From positions 1-12,311 of the forward strand of contig CABUMU010000057.1 of NCBI GenBank assembly GCA_902492855.1: a stretch of DNA of 12,311 bases, given 5' to 3'. The DNA comes from an uncultured Collinsella sp. GTDB taxonomy: Bacteria > Actinomycetota > Coriobacteriia > Coriobacteriales > Coriobacteriaceae. This document shows, in pieces, positions 1-7,127 of the stretch (positions are counted from its first letter, which is position 1; each line of letters opens with the position of its first letter). Made by a program: the position numbers and the translations under genes. Below the pieces are notes generated by a model. It saw only the letters and a program-made list of their open reading frames with translations, was not told where the DNA came from and ran no database searches.

Positions 1-23
1 CTCATGGCTAGTGGACCTCTACC

Positions 24-1739
24 ATGTCCCTGAAGTCCGCCAAGCTGGCCCACTGCGCCCCGCGCAAGATCGCCGAGGCCATCGTTGCCCATATGCCCGA
101 GGATCCCGCGATCGAGAAGGTCGAGATCGCAGGCCCCGGCTTCATCAACTTCTACCTCTCCGTCGCCGTCAAGAATGCCATCTTTGGCGAGGCTCGCGAG
201 AAGGGCATGGACTTCGCTAAGTCCAACGTCGGTGGTGGCCTGAAGACCCAGGTCGAGTTCGTTTCCGCTAACCCCGTCGGCCCCATGCACATCGGCCACG
301 GCCGCTGGGCCGCGCTGGGCGACTCGCTCTGCCGTGTGATGGACCACGCCGGTTACGACATCCAGCGTGAGTTCTACATCAACGACCACGGCTCTCAGAT
401 GAACACCTTCGGCAACTCCATCAGCACGCGCTATATGCAGCTTGCCGACATCATCGCCAAGCAGGGCGTGGATATCGACGAGGCTCACAAGCTGCTGATC
501 GCCGACCGCGACGCCTTTGTTGCCGACGAGAACGACGAGCACCCCGAGACCCATCCGTATCAGGACAACTTTGCCGAGACTCTGGGCAAGGACTCCTACG
601 GCGGCGACTACATCATCGACGAGGCTGCTGAGTTCTGGCGCACCGACGGCGACAAGTGGGTCAACGCCGATCCGCAGGAGCGCATGGAGAGCTTCCGCGA
701 GCGCGGCTATGTGAAGATGGTCGACAACATGCGCGACCTCTGCCACGCTGTCAATTGCGACTTCGATCGTTGGTACTCCGAGCGTTCGCTGTACGTGAAG
801 GACACCGAGGGCGAGACCGCCGGCACCTCTGCCGTCGACCGCGCTTTTGAGAAGCTCGACAAGATGGGCTACCTCTACACCAAGGACGGCGCCCTGTGGT
901 TCCGCTCCACCGACCTGGGCGATGACAAGGACCGTGTCCTGATCAAGTCCGACGGCGAGTACACCTACTTCGCCTCCGACGTTGCCTATCACTGGGATAA
1001 GTTCCAGCGCGTCGACCACGTCATCGACATCTGGGGCGCCGACCACCACGGCTACATCGAGCGCGTCCGCTGCGTCTGCGACGCTCTGGGTTACCCCGGC
1101 AAGTTTGAGGTTCTGCTGGGCCAGCTCGTCAACCTGCTGCGTAACGGCAAGCCCGTCCGTATGTCCAAGCGCAAGGGCACCATGGTGACCCTGCAGGAAC
1201 TCGTCGACGAGGTCGGCTCCGATGCCGCTCGCTACACGCTCATCTCCAAGAGCTCCAACCAGATGGTCGACTTCGATATCGAGGCCGTCAAGAAGCGCGA
1301 CAACTCCAACCCGGTGTACTACGTGCAGTACGCTCACGCCCGCGTGTGCTCCATTCTGCGCCGTGCCGCCGACGTTACGCCCGAGCAGGCTGACGAGATG
1401 GGCATGAAGGCCGTCGCCGCCAAGGCCATCGGTGAGAACGTCGATTACTCGCTGCTGACCGACCCGACCGAGCTCGCCCTTTCGCGTAAGCTCAACGAGC
1501 TCACCGACCTCATCGCCAGCTGCGCTCGCGACCGCGCCCCGTTCCGTCTGACGCACTTTGCTGAGGAACTCGCCGGCGACTTCCACAGCTTCTACGCTGC
1601 CTGCCAGGTTCTGCCGAGCGAGGGCCGTCCCGTCGACCCCGAGCTTTCGCGCGCCCGTCTGGCCGCTTGCGACGCCGTCCGCGTGACGCTCGCCCTGGTG
1701 CTCACCCTCGTTGGCGTTTCTGCGCCCGAGCAGATGTAA
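24..1739 (+). CDS. argS: Arginine--tRNA ligase (ArgS), 5' end outside window or interrupted
   Basis: Class I aminoacyl-tRNA synthetase that charges tRNA-Arg with arginine in the cytoplasm. Numbering from the ATG at 24, the end of the N-terminal tRNA-binding domain shows as VEIAGPGFINFYLS (33-46). The HIGH signature lies at 89-92 (MHIGH), the KMSKS-type loop reads MSKRKG at 380-385, and the DALR anticodon-binding domain starts near the conserved VQYAHARVCSILRRA stretch. The visible 571 residues lack about 40-50 family-typical N-terminal residues. The frame stays open-looking to base 3 but carries TAG at 9-11: it reads H-G-stop-W-T-S-T-M, where the family has a conserved G-(D/E)-aromatic motif. 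I therefore doubt that ATG 24 is the natural start; no convincing ribosome-binding site precedes it. It may be a nonsense mutation, a sequence error or a contig-edge artefact. Family assignment is certain; integrity is not. Confidence 0.93.
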   Translation: MSLKSAKLAHCAPRKIAEAIVAHMPEDPAIEKVEIAGPGFINFYLSVAVKNAIFGEAREKGMDFAKSNVGGGLKTQVEFVSANPVGPMHIGHGRWAALGDSLCRVMDHAGYDIQREFYINDHGSQMNTFGNSISTRYMQLADIIAKQGVDIDEAHKLLIADRDAFVADENDEHPETHPYQDNFAETLGKDSYGGDYIIDEAAEFWRTDGDKWVNADPQERMESFRERGYVKMVDNMRDLCHAVNCDFDRWYSERSLYVKDTEGETAGTSAVDRAFEKLDKMGYLYTKDGALWFRSTDLGDDKDRVLIKSDGEYTYFASDVAYHWDKFQRVDHVIDIWGADHHGYIERVRCVCDALGYPGKFEVLLGQLVNLLRNGKPVRMSKRKGTMVTLQELVDEVGSDAARYTLISKSSNQMVDFDIEAVKKRDNSNPVYYVQYAHARVCSILRRAADVTPEQADEMGMKAVAAKAIGENVDYSLLTDPTELALSRKLNELTDLIASCARDRAPFRLTHFAEELAGDFHSFYAACQVLPSEGRPVDPELSRARLAACDAVRVTLALVLTLVGVSAPEQM

Positions 1740-1786
1740 TCTGCGAGTCATTTGACCGTGTAGGTTCGGCTTTGCTGAGCCCTATA

Positions 1787-1817
1787 AGCCCGATCTCCAG
1801 CGGAGGTCGGGCTTTTT
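1787..1817 (+). terminator. Rho-independent terminator of argS
   Basis: A 12-bp stem (AGCCCGATCTCC pairing with GGAGGTCGGGCT, one T-G wobble) closes a 3-nt loop and runs straight into TTTTT. It lies 47 bp after the argS stop codon, so argS ends its own transcription unit here. Confidence 0.9.
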
Positions 1818-1863
1818 GCACAAACGCCGTCGCATTGACGAATTTGGAATTGCTGGAAATACG

Positions 1864-2013
1864 AAACTATGTCGGTTTACTACGATGAATTGAGGTATTC
1901 CAACCACGCCGGCTTTTCGCTAAAAAGTGCAAGGCATCTACCTGCGGTTTTAGTTCAACAAGTTTCGGAGTGGTCGCGGTTGAGCGATTCATCGTAGTAA
2001 ACCGCCATAGTTT
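1864..2013. repeat. 150-bp foldback element with 27-bp inverted arms (MITE-like)
   Basis: The arms at 1864-1890 and 1987-2013 are reverse complements at 26 of 27 positions; the only mismatch is T1872 against the G expected from the other arm. They share the core GGTTTACTACGATGAAT. The 96 bases between them pair only partly (ACCAC near 1902 with GTGGT near 1970). No clear target duplication flanks the arms. A 42-codon frame runs from ATG 1869 in the left arm to TAG 1995 in the right arm (begins MSVYYDELRYSNH), with no good ribosome-binding site. Because the arms mirror each other, the minus strand also starts a short frame M-A-V-Y-Y-D-E. It could be a miniature mobile element, a structured RNA or a tiny gene; I cannot tell which. 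Together with the rho leader it accounts for the gene-free stretch from argS to rho. Confidence 0.7.
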
Positions 2014-2097
2014 TGGCGGAGGCAGTCAGATTTGTGGGTGTTAAACCAAAGATTGTCCCTTTTGACTAGTCGTTTAAGAACGTCCTCAATGACTAAG

Positions 2098-2125
2098 TTG
2101 CAGGTGGTTGCGGTTGTGTTACACT
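2098..2125 (+). promoter_or_regulatory. Possible sigma70-type promoter of rho
   Basis: TTGCAG at 2098-2103 and TACACT at 2120-2125 are separated by 16 bp. The -10 element matches the consensus at 4 of 6 positions and the -35 at 3 of 6. It would give a leader of about 140 nt before rho. This is the best candidate in the gap but a weak match. Confidence 0.35.
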
Positions 2126-2170
2126 AACGCTGCGTATATGACGCAAATATCTTGATACAGATCAATGATG

Positions 2171-2244
2171 TCCGTCGGTATTTGACGGAGCTAGACTGTT
2201 TAGCCGCCCTGAAGGTTTATGCAGGGAGCATGTGATCACAGGGC
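2171..2244 (+). promoter_or_regulatory. Structured 5' leader of rho
   Basis: Two potential hairpins lie in the untranslated leader. One is TCCGTC (2171-2176) with GACGGA (2184-2189). The other is GCCCTG (2206-2211) with CAGGGC (2239-2244), enclosing the palindrome TGTGATCACA (2231-2240). A 9-codon frame, ATG 2219 to TGA 2246, has GAAGG just upstream. In Escherichia coli, rho has a leader region and is autoregulated by premature termination, so a leader with structure is expected; any regulatory role here is inference. Confidence 0.3.
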
Positions 2245-2269
2245 TTGAAAAGAAAGTTGAGCAAACACT

Positions 2270-4843
2270 GTGTCTGATCAACAGCAAGAAAACGAAATAA
2301 CGACGACGCAAGCCGCTCCCGCTGCACCGGTTGCGTCGGACCAGGTCGCGGCGCCCGCGCAAGCCTCGGCTCCTGAGACGCCTAAGGTTGCTTCGACGCC
2401 TACGCCTTCAGCGGCTGAGAAGGCCGTGCCTGCAACTGGTGAGGAGGCTGCTCCGGCAAAGCCCAAGCGTACGCGCCGCACGGTCAAGCCTGCCACTGAC
2501 GGCGAGGAGGTCACCAAGCCCAAGCGCCGTACCACGCGCACGACGCGCGCCAAGCGCGCCGTTGCAGCTGACTCCTCGGCGCCGATTTCCGATGAGGTCG
2601 CGCAGGCACGTGCGTTGGCGCAGATTAGCGAGGCTCAGGTGGTGCGCGCCCGCCGTCGTGCTGCCGAGCGCGAGGCCGCGGCTCTGACCGAGCTTGCAGC
2701 TCCGTCTGTGCCCGAGACGCCTGCCGCCACCGAGACCCCTGTCGCCGACCAGCCGACCGAGAAGCCGGTACCGCGCACACGCCGTCGCACGGCTGCTAAG
2801 GCCGAGCAGGTTGCCGATCAGGTAACCCCCGAGCTCACTGAGGCTTCGGTCCGTTCCGCGGCAGGGGAGGGCACATCGCCTGTTGAGCCCGCTGCGCCTG
2901 TCGAGGCCAGTGAAGTTCCCGTTGTCGATCCGGCTTTGCGCCCGCACCGTCGCGGTCGCAAGCCCAAGGCCTTCGTCGAGGCCGAGAAGGCCGCAGCCGC
3001 AGCCGCCGCCGCTCGGGATGCTGCGGCGACCGCCGAGTCTGCAACCGCTGCCGACGCGCCCGTCCAGGATGCTACGACTTCCGAGGCCGTTTCTGCCGAT
3101 GCCGAGCCCGCCGACGTCCGTCCCGGTCGCAGCCGTCGTACTGCTGCTAAGCGCACGTCCAAGGCCAAGGCCGCCAAGAAGGGTGCGTCCGAGGATTCCG
3201 CCGAGACGACCGTCGATGCATCGACTGATGCCGCCGAGCCCCAGGACGTCGAACAGCCTGCGTCTGAGAAGCCCAAGCGCGGTCGTAAGAAGTCCGCTAA
3301 GGCCAGGGCGTCCGAGCAGCAGGCTGATGTCGAAGCGCAGGTCGATTCCGGCGCCGAGGCCAATGAAGCCGCTGCGGCCAATGCCGACGCCGCCGCAACC
3401 GATGGCGCCGCGCCCGCCGAGGCCGAAGACGGCGCTCGCCCCAACCGTCGCCAGCATAAGCGCAACGACGAGCGCAATGAGCGCAAGGACGAGCGCAACA
3501 ACGACCGTCGCAACCGCCAGCGCGATCGCAAGCAGCGCAACAAGGAGCGCAACGCCGCCCCCACCGAGCCCACGCTTTCGCGCGAGGAACTCGCGGCCAT
3601 GAAGGTCGCCGAACTGCGCGAGAAGGCCAAGGAGTTCGAGATCGAGACGACCGGCAAGAAGAAAGCCGAGCTCATCGAGGAGATCTACGTCACCGCCGCG
3701 AAGGCCGAGGGCTTCCGCGACATCAAGGGCATTCTGCAGATTCGCCCGGACAGCTCCGGCATCATCCACGCCCATGGCTACATGAAGTCCAACGACGACG
3801 CCTTCGTGCCCGCCTACCTCATCCGCTCCGCGCGTCTGCGCACGGGCGACGTCATCGAGGGCTCGCTGCGTCCTTCGCGCGGCGGCGACAAGCGCGCCGG
3901 CCTCGCCAAAATCACGACCGTCAACGGTCTGGACCCCGAGCAGATTCGCAACCGTCCTAAGTTCGGCGACCTCACCCCGGTCTATCCCAACGAGCCGCTG
4001 CGCATGGAGCACGGCAAGGACTCCATTACCGGTCGCGCCATCGACATCGTGTCGCCGATCGGCAAGGGTCAGCGTGGCCTGATCGTGTCCCCGCCCAAGG
4101 CCGGCAAGACCACAATCCTCAAGAAGATCTGCCAGTCTATCTCGATTAACAACCCCGAGGTGCACCTCATCTGCCTGCTCGTCGACGAGCGCCCCGAAGA
4201 GGTTACCGATATGCAGCGTTCCATCAAGGGCGAGGTTGTGGCGTCGACCTTCGATATGCCTGCCGACAACCACACTCGCGTGGCAGAGCTTGTCATCGAG
4301 CGCGCCAAGCGCATCGTGGAGCTGGGCGGCGATGTTGTGGTGGTGCTCGACTCCATCACGCGTCTTGCCCGCGCCTACAACTTGGCGGCGCCCGCCTCAG
4401 GCCGCATCCTTTCGGGCGGCGTCGATTCGGCGGCACTGTATCCTCCCAAGCGCTTCCTGGGTGCAGCCCGTAATATCGAGAACGGTGGCTCGCTCACCAT
4501 CCTGGCCTCTGCCCTCATCGACACCGGTTCCAAGATGGACGAGGTCATCTTTGAGGAGTTCAAGGGCACCGGCAACATGGAGCTTAAGCTCGATCGCGAA
4601 CTGGCCGACCGCCGCATCTTCCCGGCTATCGACCCCGTTGCCTCCGGTACGCGTAACGAGGACCTGTTGGTCGACGAGCAGATGCGTCCGTTTGTCTTTG
4701 GTCTGCGTCGCATTCTTGCCGGCATGAACAACACCGAGCGCGCAGCCGCGTCGTTCATTAAGGGTCTTAAAGGCACCAACACCAACCAGGAGTTCCTGGT
4801 GCGTTCGGCCAAAAAGCACAGCGACTACGAGCAGACGTTCTAG
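2270..4843 (+). CDS. rho: Transcription termination factor Rho with a long disordered N-terminal extension
   Basis: Hexameric RNA-dependent ATPase/translocase that ends transcription at Rho-dependent sites. Domains: a low-complexity Ala/Pro/Glu/Lys/Arg-rich region at 1-435, whose last part (390-430) is extremely Arg/Asn/Asp-rich; the Rho N-terminal helical domain from LSREELAAMKVAEL (436) to about 482; the cold-shock-like RNA-binding domain, about 485-555; and the RecA-type motor. The motor has Walker A PPKAGKT (608-614, Lys613) and Walker B VVVVLDSITR (Asp694), plus VDERPEEVTDM. At 857 residues it is about twice E. coli Rho (419), in line with other high-GC actinobacterial Rho proteins that carry an insertion or extension before the core. 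The start is GTG at 2270: an in-frame TGA at 2258-2260 leaves no other upstream start, and the ribosome-binding site is weak (GAAAG, about 13 nt away). The gene appears to be monocistronic. Confidence 0.97.
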   Translation: MSDQQQENEITTTQAAPAAPVASDQVAAPAQASAPETPKVASTPTPSAAEKAVPATGEEAAPAKPKRTRRTVKPATDGEEVTKPKRRTTRTTRAKRAVAADSSAPISDEVAQARALAQISEAQVVRARRRAAEREAAALTELAAPSVPETPAATETPVADQPTEKPVPRTRRRTAAKAEQVADQVTPELTEASVRSAAGEGTSPVEPAAPVEASEVPVVDPALRPHRRGRKPKAFVEAEKAAAAAAAARDAAATAESATAADAPVQDATTSEAVSADAEPADVRPGRSRRTAAKRTSKAKAAKKGASEDSAETTVDASTDAAEPQDVEQPASEKPKRGRKKSAKARASEQQADVEAQVDSGAEANEAAAANADAAATDGAAPAEAEDGARPNRRQHKRNDERNERKDERNNDRRNRQRDRKQRNKERNAAPTEPTLSREELAAMKVAELREKAKEFEIETTGKKKAELIEEIYVTAAKAEGFRDIKGILQIRPDSSGIIHAHGYMKSNDDAFVPAYLIRSARLRTGDVIEGSLRPSRGGDKRAGLAKITTVNGLDPEQIRNRPKFGDLTPVYPNEPLRMEHGKDSITGRAIDIVSPIGKGQRGLIVSPPKAGKTTILKKICQSISINNPEVHLICLLVDERPEEVTDMQRSIKGEVVASTFDMPADNHTRVAELVIERAKRIVELGGDVVVVLDSITRLARAYNLAAPASGRILSGGVDSAALYPPKRFLGAARNIENGGSLTILASALIDTGSKMDEVIFEEFKGTGNMELKLDRELADRRIFPAIDPVASGTRNEDLLVDEQMRPFVFGLRRILAGMNNTERAAASFIKGLKGTNTNQEFLVRSAKKHSDYEQTF

Positions 4844-4880
4844 GCTGTCATCCACGCGCAGCGATAGCCATCAATGCGAT

Positions 4881-4912
4881 AAAGGGTCGGGGCTTGCGCC
4901 TCGGCCCTTTTC
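4881..4912 (+). terminator. Rho-independent terminator after rho
   Basis: AAGGGTCGGGGC pairs with GCCTCGGCCCTT (two G-T wobbles) around a short TTGC loop and is followed by TTTT. It lies about 37 bp downstream of the rho stop codon. Confidence 0.85.
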
Positions 4913-4990
4913 CATATCGCGTATCCGCGCTTATTTTTGACCATAAGACTGGCAAGCAGCAGGTTTCCCGTTTCAATCCGACATCGTCGC

Positions 4991-5019
4991 TTGCAATCGA
5001 CTGGGCGGTTTCGCATAAT
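4991..5019 (+). promoter_or_regulatory. Probable sigma70-type promoter of the membrane-protein/VanZ unit
   Basis: TTGCAA at 4991-4996 and CATAAT at 5014-5019 are separated by an ideal 17 bp; the -10 matches 5 of 6 and the -35 matches 4 of 6. Transcription would start near 5026, giving a leader of about 130 nt that includes a small GGGGC-ATA-GCCCC hairpin (5077-5089). The rest of the gap between rho and the next gene shows no coding sequence. Confidence 0.5.
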
Positions 5020-5155
5020 AGCTTTTAAGCTTCGCGACGGATAACGCAGATGAAACGAACCATATACCGTTGCTTTGGGGCATAGCCCCGCTTCATCTTC
5101 TCTCGCGCAGCCAACTGAATGATGCGATTTGGGTGCTGGAAGATGGGGAGAGCTC

Positions 5156-6556
5156 ATGGCTTCTTCTGATGCAACACAACGAGCAGTCCTTGTCGGACTT
5201 TCGTGCGGGATCGGCCTTGCCGCTCCCGTGGTTATGTATGCCGCGACGCTGCCGTTTTCGTCGGTGAACGAGACGGTCGTGGCGGGTGCGGTTCCCTTCG
5301 CCGTGGGCGCGGTGGCGGGCGTGGGTATCTATGCCGCCTCGCTGGGTATTTCCGAGTACCGTGCGCAGCGTGAAGAGCGTCTGTTCCAGCCCAATGCCAT
5401 GGGCGGTGCCGCCAATCTCAATCAGCATCAAAGCGAGTTCAAGACCGCCTCGATTCCAGCTCAGCAGCAGGATGCGACTCCTTATGCTGCTGTTTCTGCT
5501 TCTCAGGCTCAGTCGGAGCAGTCTACCTCGGCATTCCTTTCCGGCCTGACTGGTGCGTTCCAGCGCCGTCATGCCGATGATGGTGTCCCTACCATCGCTC
5601 GAGCCGCAGATGCTATGGACGAGGACGAGGCTTGGTCTATGATCGACAGCATGCTCGACGACGATTCGCCGGTGAGCTGCGACCCTGCACGCTCGCGCGA
5701 CGTCTATCAAGTCGCCATCGACGAGCTCACCAACGGCGGGCAGACCGGCTCCTTCAATCGCGACGACATCGCCGCCGCGGCGCGTGCCGTATCGGGCTCC
5801 CAGGCCGCCCCTGCGGGCAGCACTGCGGCTTTCGTGGCACTCGTTGCCAACGCGGCATCCAATAACGCCTACAGCGCTACCTCGGCGGACGCGAACGCTT
5901 CTGCCGATAATTCGTACGTTGATGAAGCCATGGCCGCGGACGAGGAGGCCGTTGCCGCCCGCCGTGCCGCCGAAAGCTCGCTGTGGGGCGCTCCTGCCCA
6001 GCAGCAGGCGGCCGAGGCTGCGCCGTACAACGCAAACCTCGCCAGCATGCCTATCATCTCCGGTGCCGCGGACATCGATCTCGATGACCTCGATGAGCCT
6101 GCAGCCATCACCGCATCTATTGAAGCCCAAGATCGCATCGACACCGGCGACCTTCCGGACGCCTCGCTCGAGGTTGATGTCCCCATGGCCGATTACTCGG
6201 GCCACGAGGACATGTGGGCCGCCGCCACCGCGATTCTGGATGAGATTGACGAGCCCGCTCCTGTTGCAGCCCCCGCTCCCGTCGCTGCCCCTCAGCCTGC
6301 TGCCCCCGCCTATGTCGGCCGTCACAGCGCTGTGTTCCCCGAGGATACCGCCCGTATCTCACGCGAGAGCATCGAGCGGGCCGAGGCTATTGCCGCCGGC
6401 ATTATGGAAAATCGTCGTCACGAGCGCGTCAATCAGATCCTCGAGGAAGAGATCGAGCGCCTGCAGTCCTCTACCGCCAAGCGTACGGGCCGTGCCTATC
6501 TGAGCGTTATCGAGGGCGGTACCGCCAGCTTCGCGCCGCTCCGCGCGGAGGCATAA
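5156..6556 (+). CDS. Uncharacterised membrane-anchored protein with long acidic Ala-rich tail
   Basis: I do not recognise the family. The 466-residue product begins with two hydrophobic helices (about 11-31 and 41-64) joined by a short loop, then a basic patch (EYRAQREER, 67-75). This suggests both ends face the cytoplasm. The remainder is Ala/Asp/Glu-rich low-complexity sequence with an acidic cluster from residue 155 (DEDEAW...SMLDDD) and a Pro/Ala stretch. The C-terminus looks conserved and folded: a charged helix (RRHERVNQILEEEIERLQ) followed by GRAYLSVIEGGTASF. ATG 5156 is chosen over the in-frame TTG at 5129 because GGGGAG sits 5 nt before it. The gene is 7 bp upstream of a VanZ-family gene and probably co-transcribed with it. 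The architecture suits an envelope scaffold or regulator, but that is a guess. Confidence 0.85.
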   Translation: MASSDATQRAVLVGLSCGIGLAAPVVMYAATLPFSSVNETVVAGAVPFAVGAVAGVGIYAASLGISEYRAQREERLFQPNAMGGAANLNQHQSEFKTASIPAQQQDATPYAAVSASQAQSEQSTSAFLSGLTGAFQRRHADDGVPTIARAADAMDEDEAWSMIDSMLDDDSPVSCDPARSRDVYQVAIDELTNGGQTGSFNRDDIAAAARAVSGSQAAPAGSTAAFVALVANAASNNAYSATSADANASADNSYVDEAMAADEEAVAARRAAESSLWGAPAQQQAAEAAPYNANLASMPIISGAADIDLDDLDEPAAITASIEAQDRIDTGDLPDASLEVDVPMADYSGHEDMWAAATAILDEIDEPAPVAAPAPVAAPQPAAPAYVGRHSAVFPEDTARISRESIERAEAIAAGIMENRRHERVNQILEEEIERLQSSTAKRTGRAYLSVIEGGTASFAPLRAEA

Positions 6557-6563
6557 CTTCTGC

Positions 6564-7013
6564 ATGGTTAAGATCAATCGAAAATGGGCGGTCGTGACCT
6601 GCCTGATGGCGCTCTTGATCTGGGGCAATTCGCTGGTTCCCGGCTCGGGGTCGGGCTCGCTGAGCCTAACGGTCATGGAAGCTATCCGCTGTTTCCTGCA
6701 CGGCGTGGGACTTCCATATGAATGGGTGACCAACTTTGTTGTTCGCAAGTGCGCGCATTTTACCGAGTATATGGTGCTCGGCATTCTGGCAACGCACGCC
6801 TTTGATTTTGAGGGCCGGCGCACCTTTGACGTGCTGCTGCCCACGGCGGTGTTCCTGCTGCTGATTCCCTCGATCGACGAGACGATTCAGCTCTTTGTGC
6901 CGGGACGCGCCGGCATGATCACCGATGTGATGATCGACTGCTGTGGAGCGGCAACGGGCGTTGTGCTCCGATATCTCTTACAGTCGCTGATGTACGCCAA
7001 AAAGGCCGCCTAG
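6564..7013 (+). CDS. VanZ-family membrane protein
   Basis: This 149-residue integral membrane protein has the VanZ-like domain. Diagnostic features are RKCAHFTEYMVLGIL (about 54-68), in which the charged R-K-x-x-H-F-x-E-Y pattern is typical of the family, and the later DETIQLFVPGRAGMITDVMID segment. There are four predicted membrane helices: the N-terminus, the HFTEY helix, LLPTAVFLLLIP and the C-terminal GAATGVVLRYLL. VanZ proteins give low-level teicoplanin resistance in some enterococci, but most relatives, including stand-alone copies like this one, have no established role. No other vancomycin-resistance gene is visible, so resistance should not be assumed. It starts 7 bp after the previous stop; the nearest ribosome-binding site, GGAGG at 6547-6551, lies inside that gene, which suggests translational coupling. 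The terminator stem begins inside its last codons. Confidence 0.9.
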   Translation: MVKINRKWAVVTCLMALLIWGNSLVPGSGSGSLSLTVMEAIRCFLHGVGLPYEWVTNFVVRKCAHFTEYMVLGILATHAFDFEGRRTFDVLLPTAVFLLLIPSIDETIQLFVPGRAGMITDVMIDCCGAATGVVLRYLLQSLMYAKKAA

Positions 7014-7045
7014 GACGTATTGTTTGGTCCTAGGCGGCCTTTTTT
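6999..7045. terminator. Bidirectional terminator between the VanZ gene and the ROK kinase
   Basis: A perfect 18-bp stem (6999-7016 with 7027-7044) encloses a 10-nt loop. It has five A on the left and six T (7040-7045) on the right, so it can stop transcription on both strands. It overlaps the last codons and the TAG stop (7011-7013) of the VanZ-family gene. On the minus strand it lies about 80 bp beyond the ROK kinase stop. Confidence 0.93.
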
Positions 7046-7127
7046 ATTTGAGGGCTTATATGGGGCGTGGTGGCGTCGTTCCGTAGGTTGGATTTGCCGA
7101 GCGCGCCACGCCCTGTGGGTGCGTCTG

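Noticed and set aside
2231..2240. TGTGATCACA, resembling two CRP/FNR half-sites
   Set aside because: The half-sites abut with no 6-bp spacer, and the palindrome is better explained as part of the leader hairpin or chance.
2408..4273. 621-codon open frame antisense to rho
   Set aside because: Low-complexity Leu/Gly/Arg product, a by-product of GC-rich third positions in rho; rho itself has full domain evidence.
5093..6325. 410-codon minus-strand frame over the acidic membrane protein gene
   Set aside because: Repetitive Gly/Arg/Val composition and no start signals; the plus frame has a ribosome-binding site, membrane helices and a downstream partner gene.
6564..7013. Vancomycin/teicoplanin resistance locus
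   Set aside because: Only a stand-alone VanZ-family protein is present; no VanA/H/X/R/S-like genes, and most such proteins are not resistance factors.
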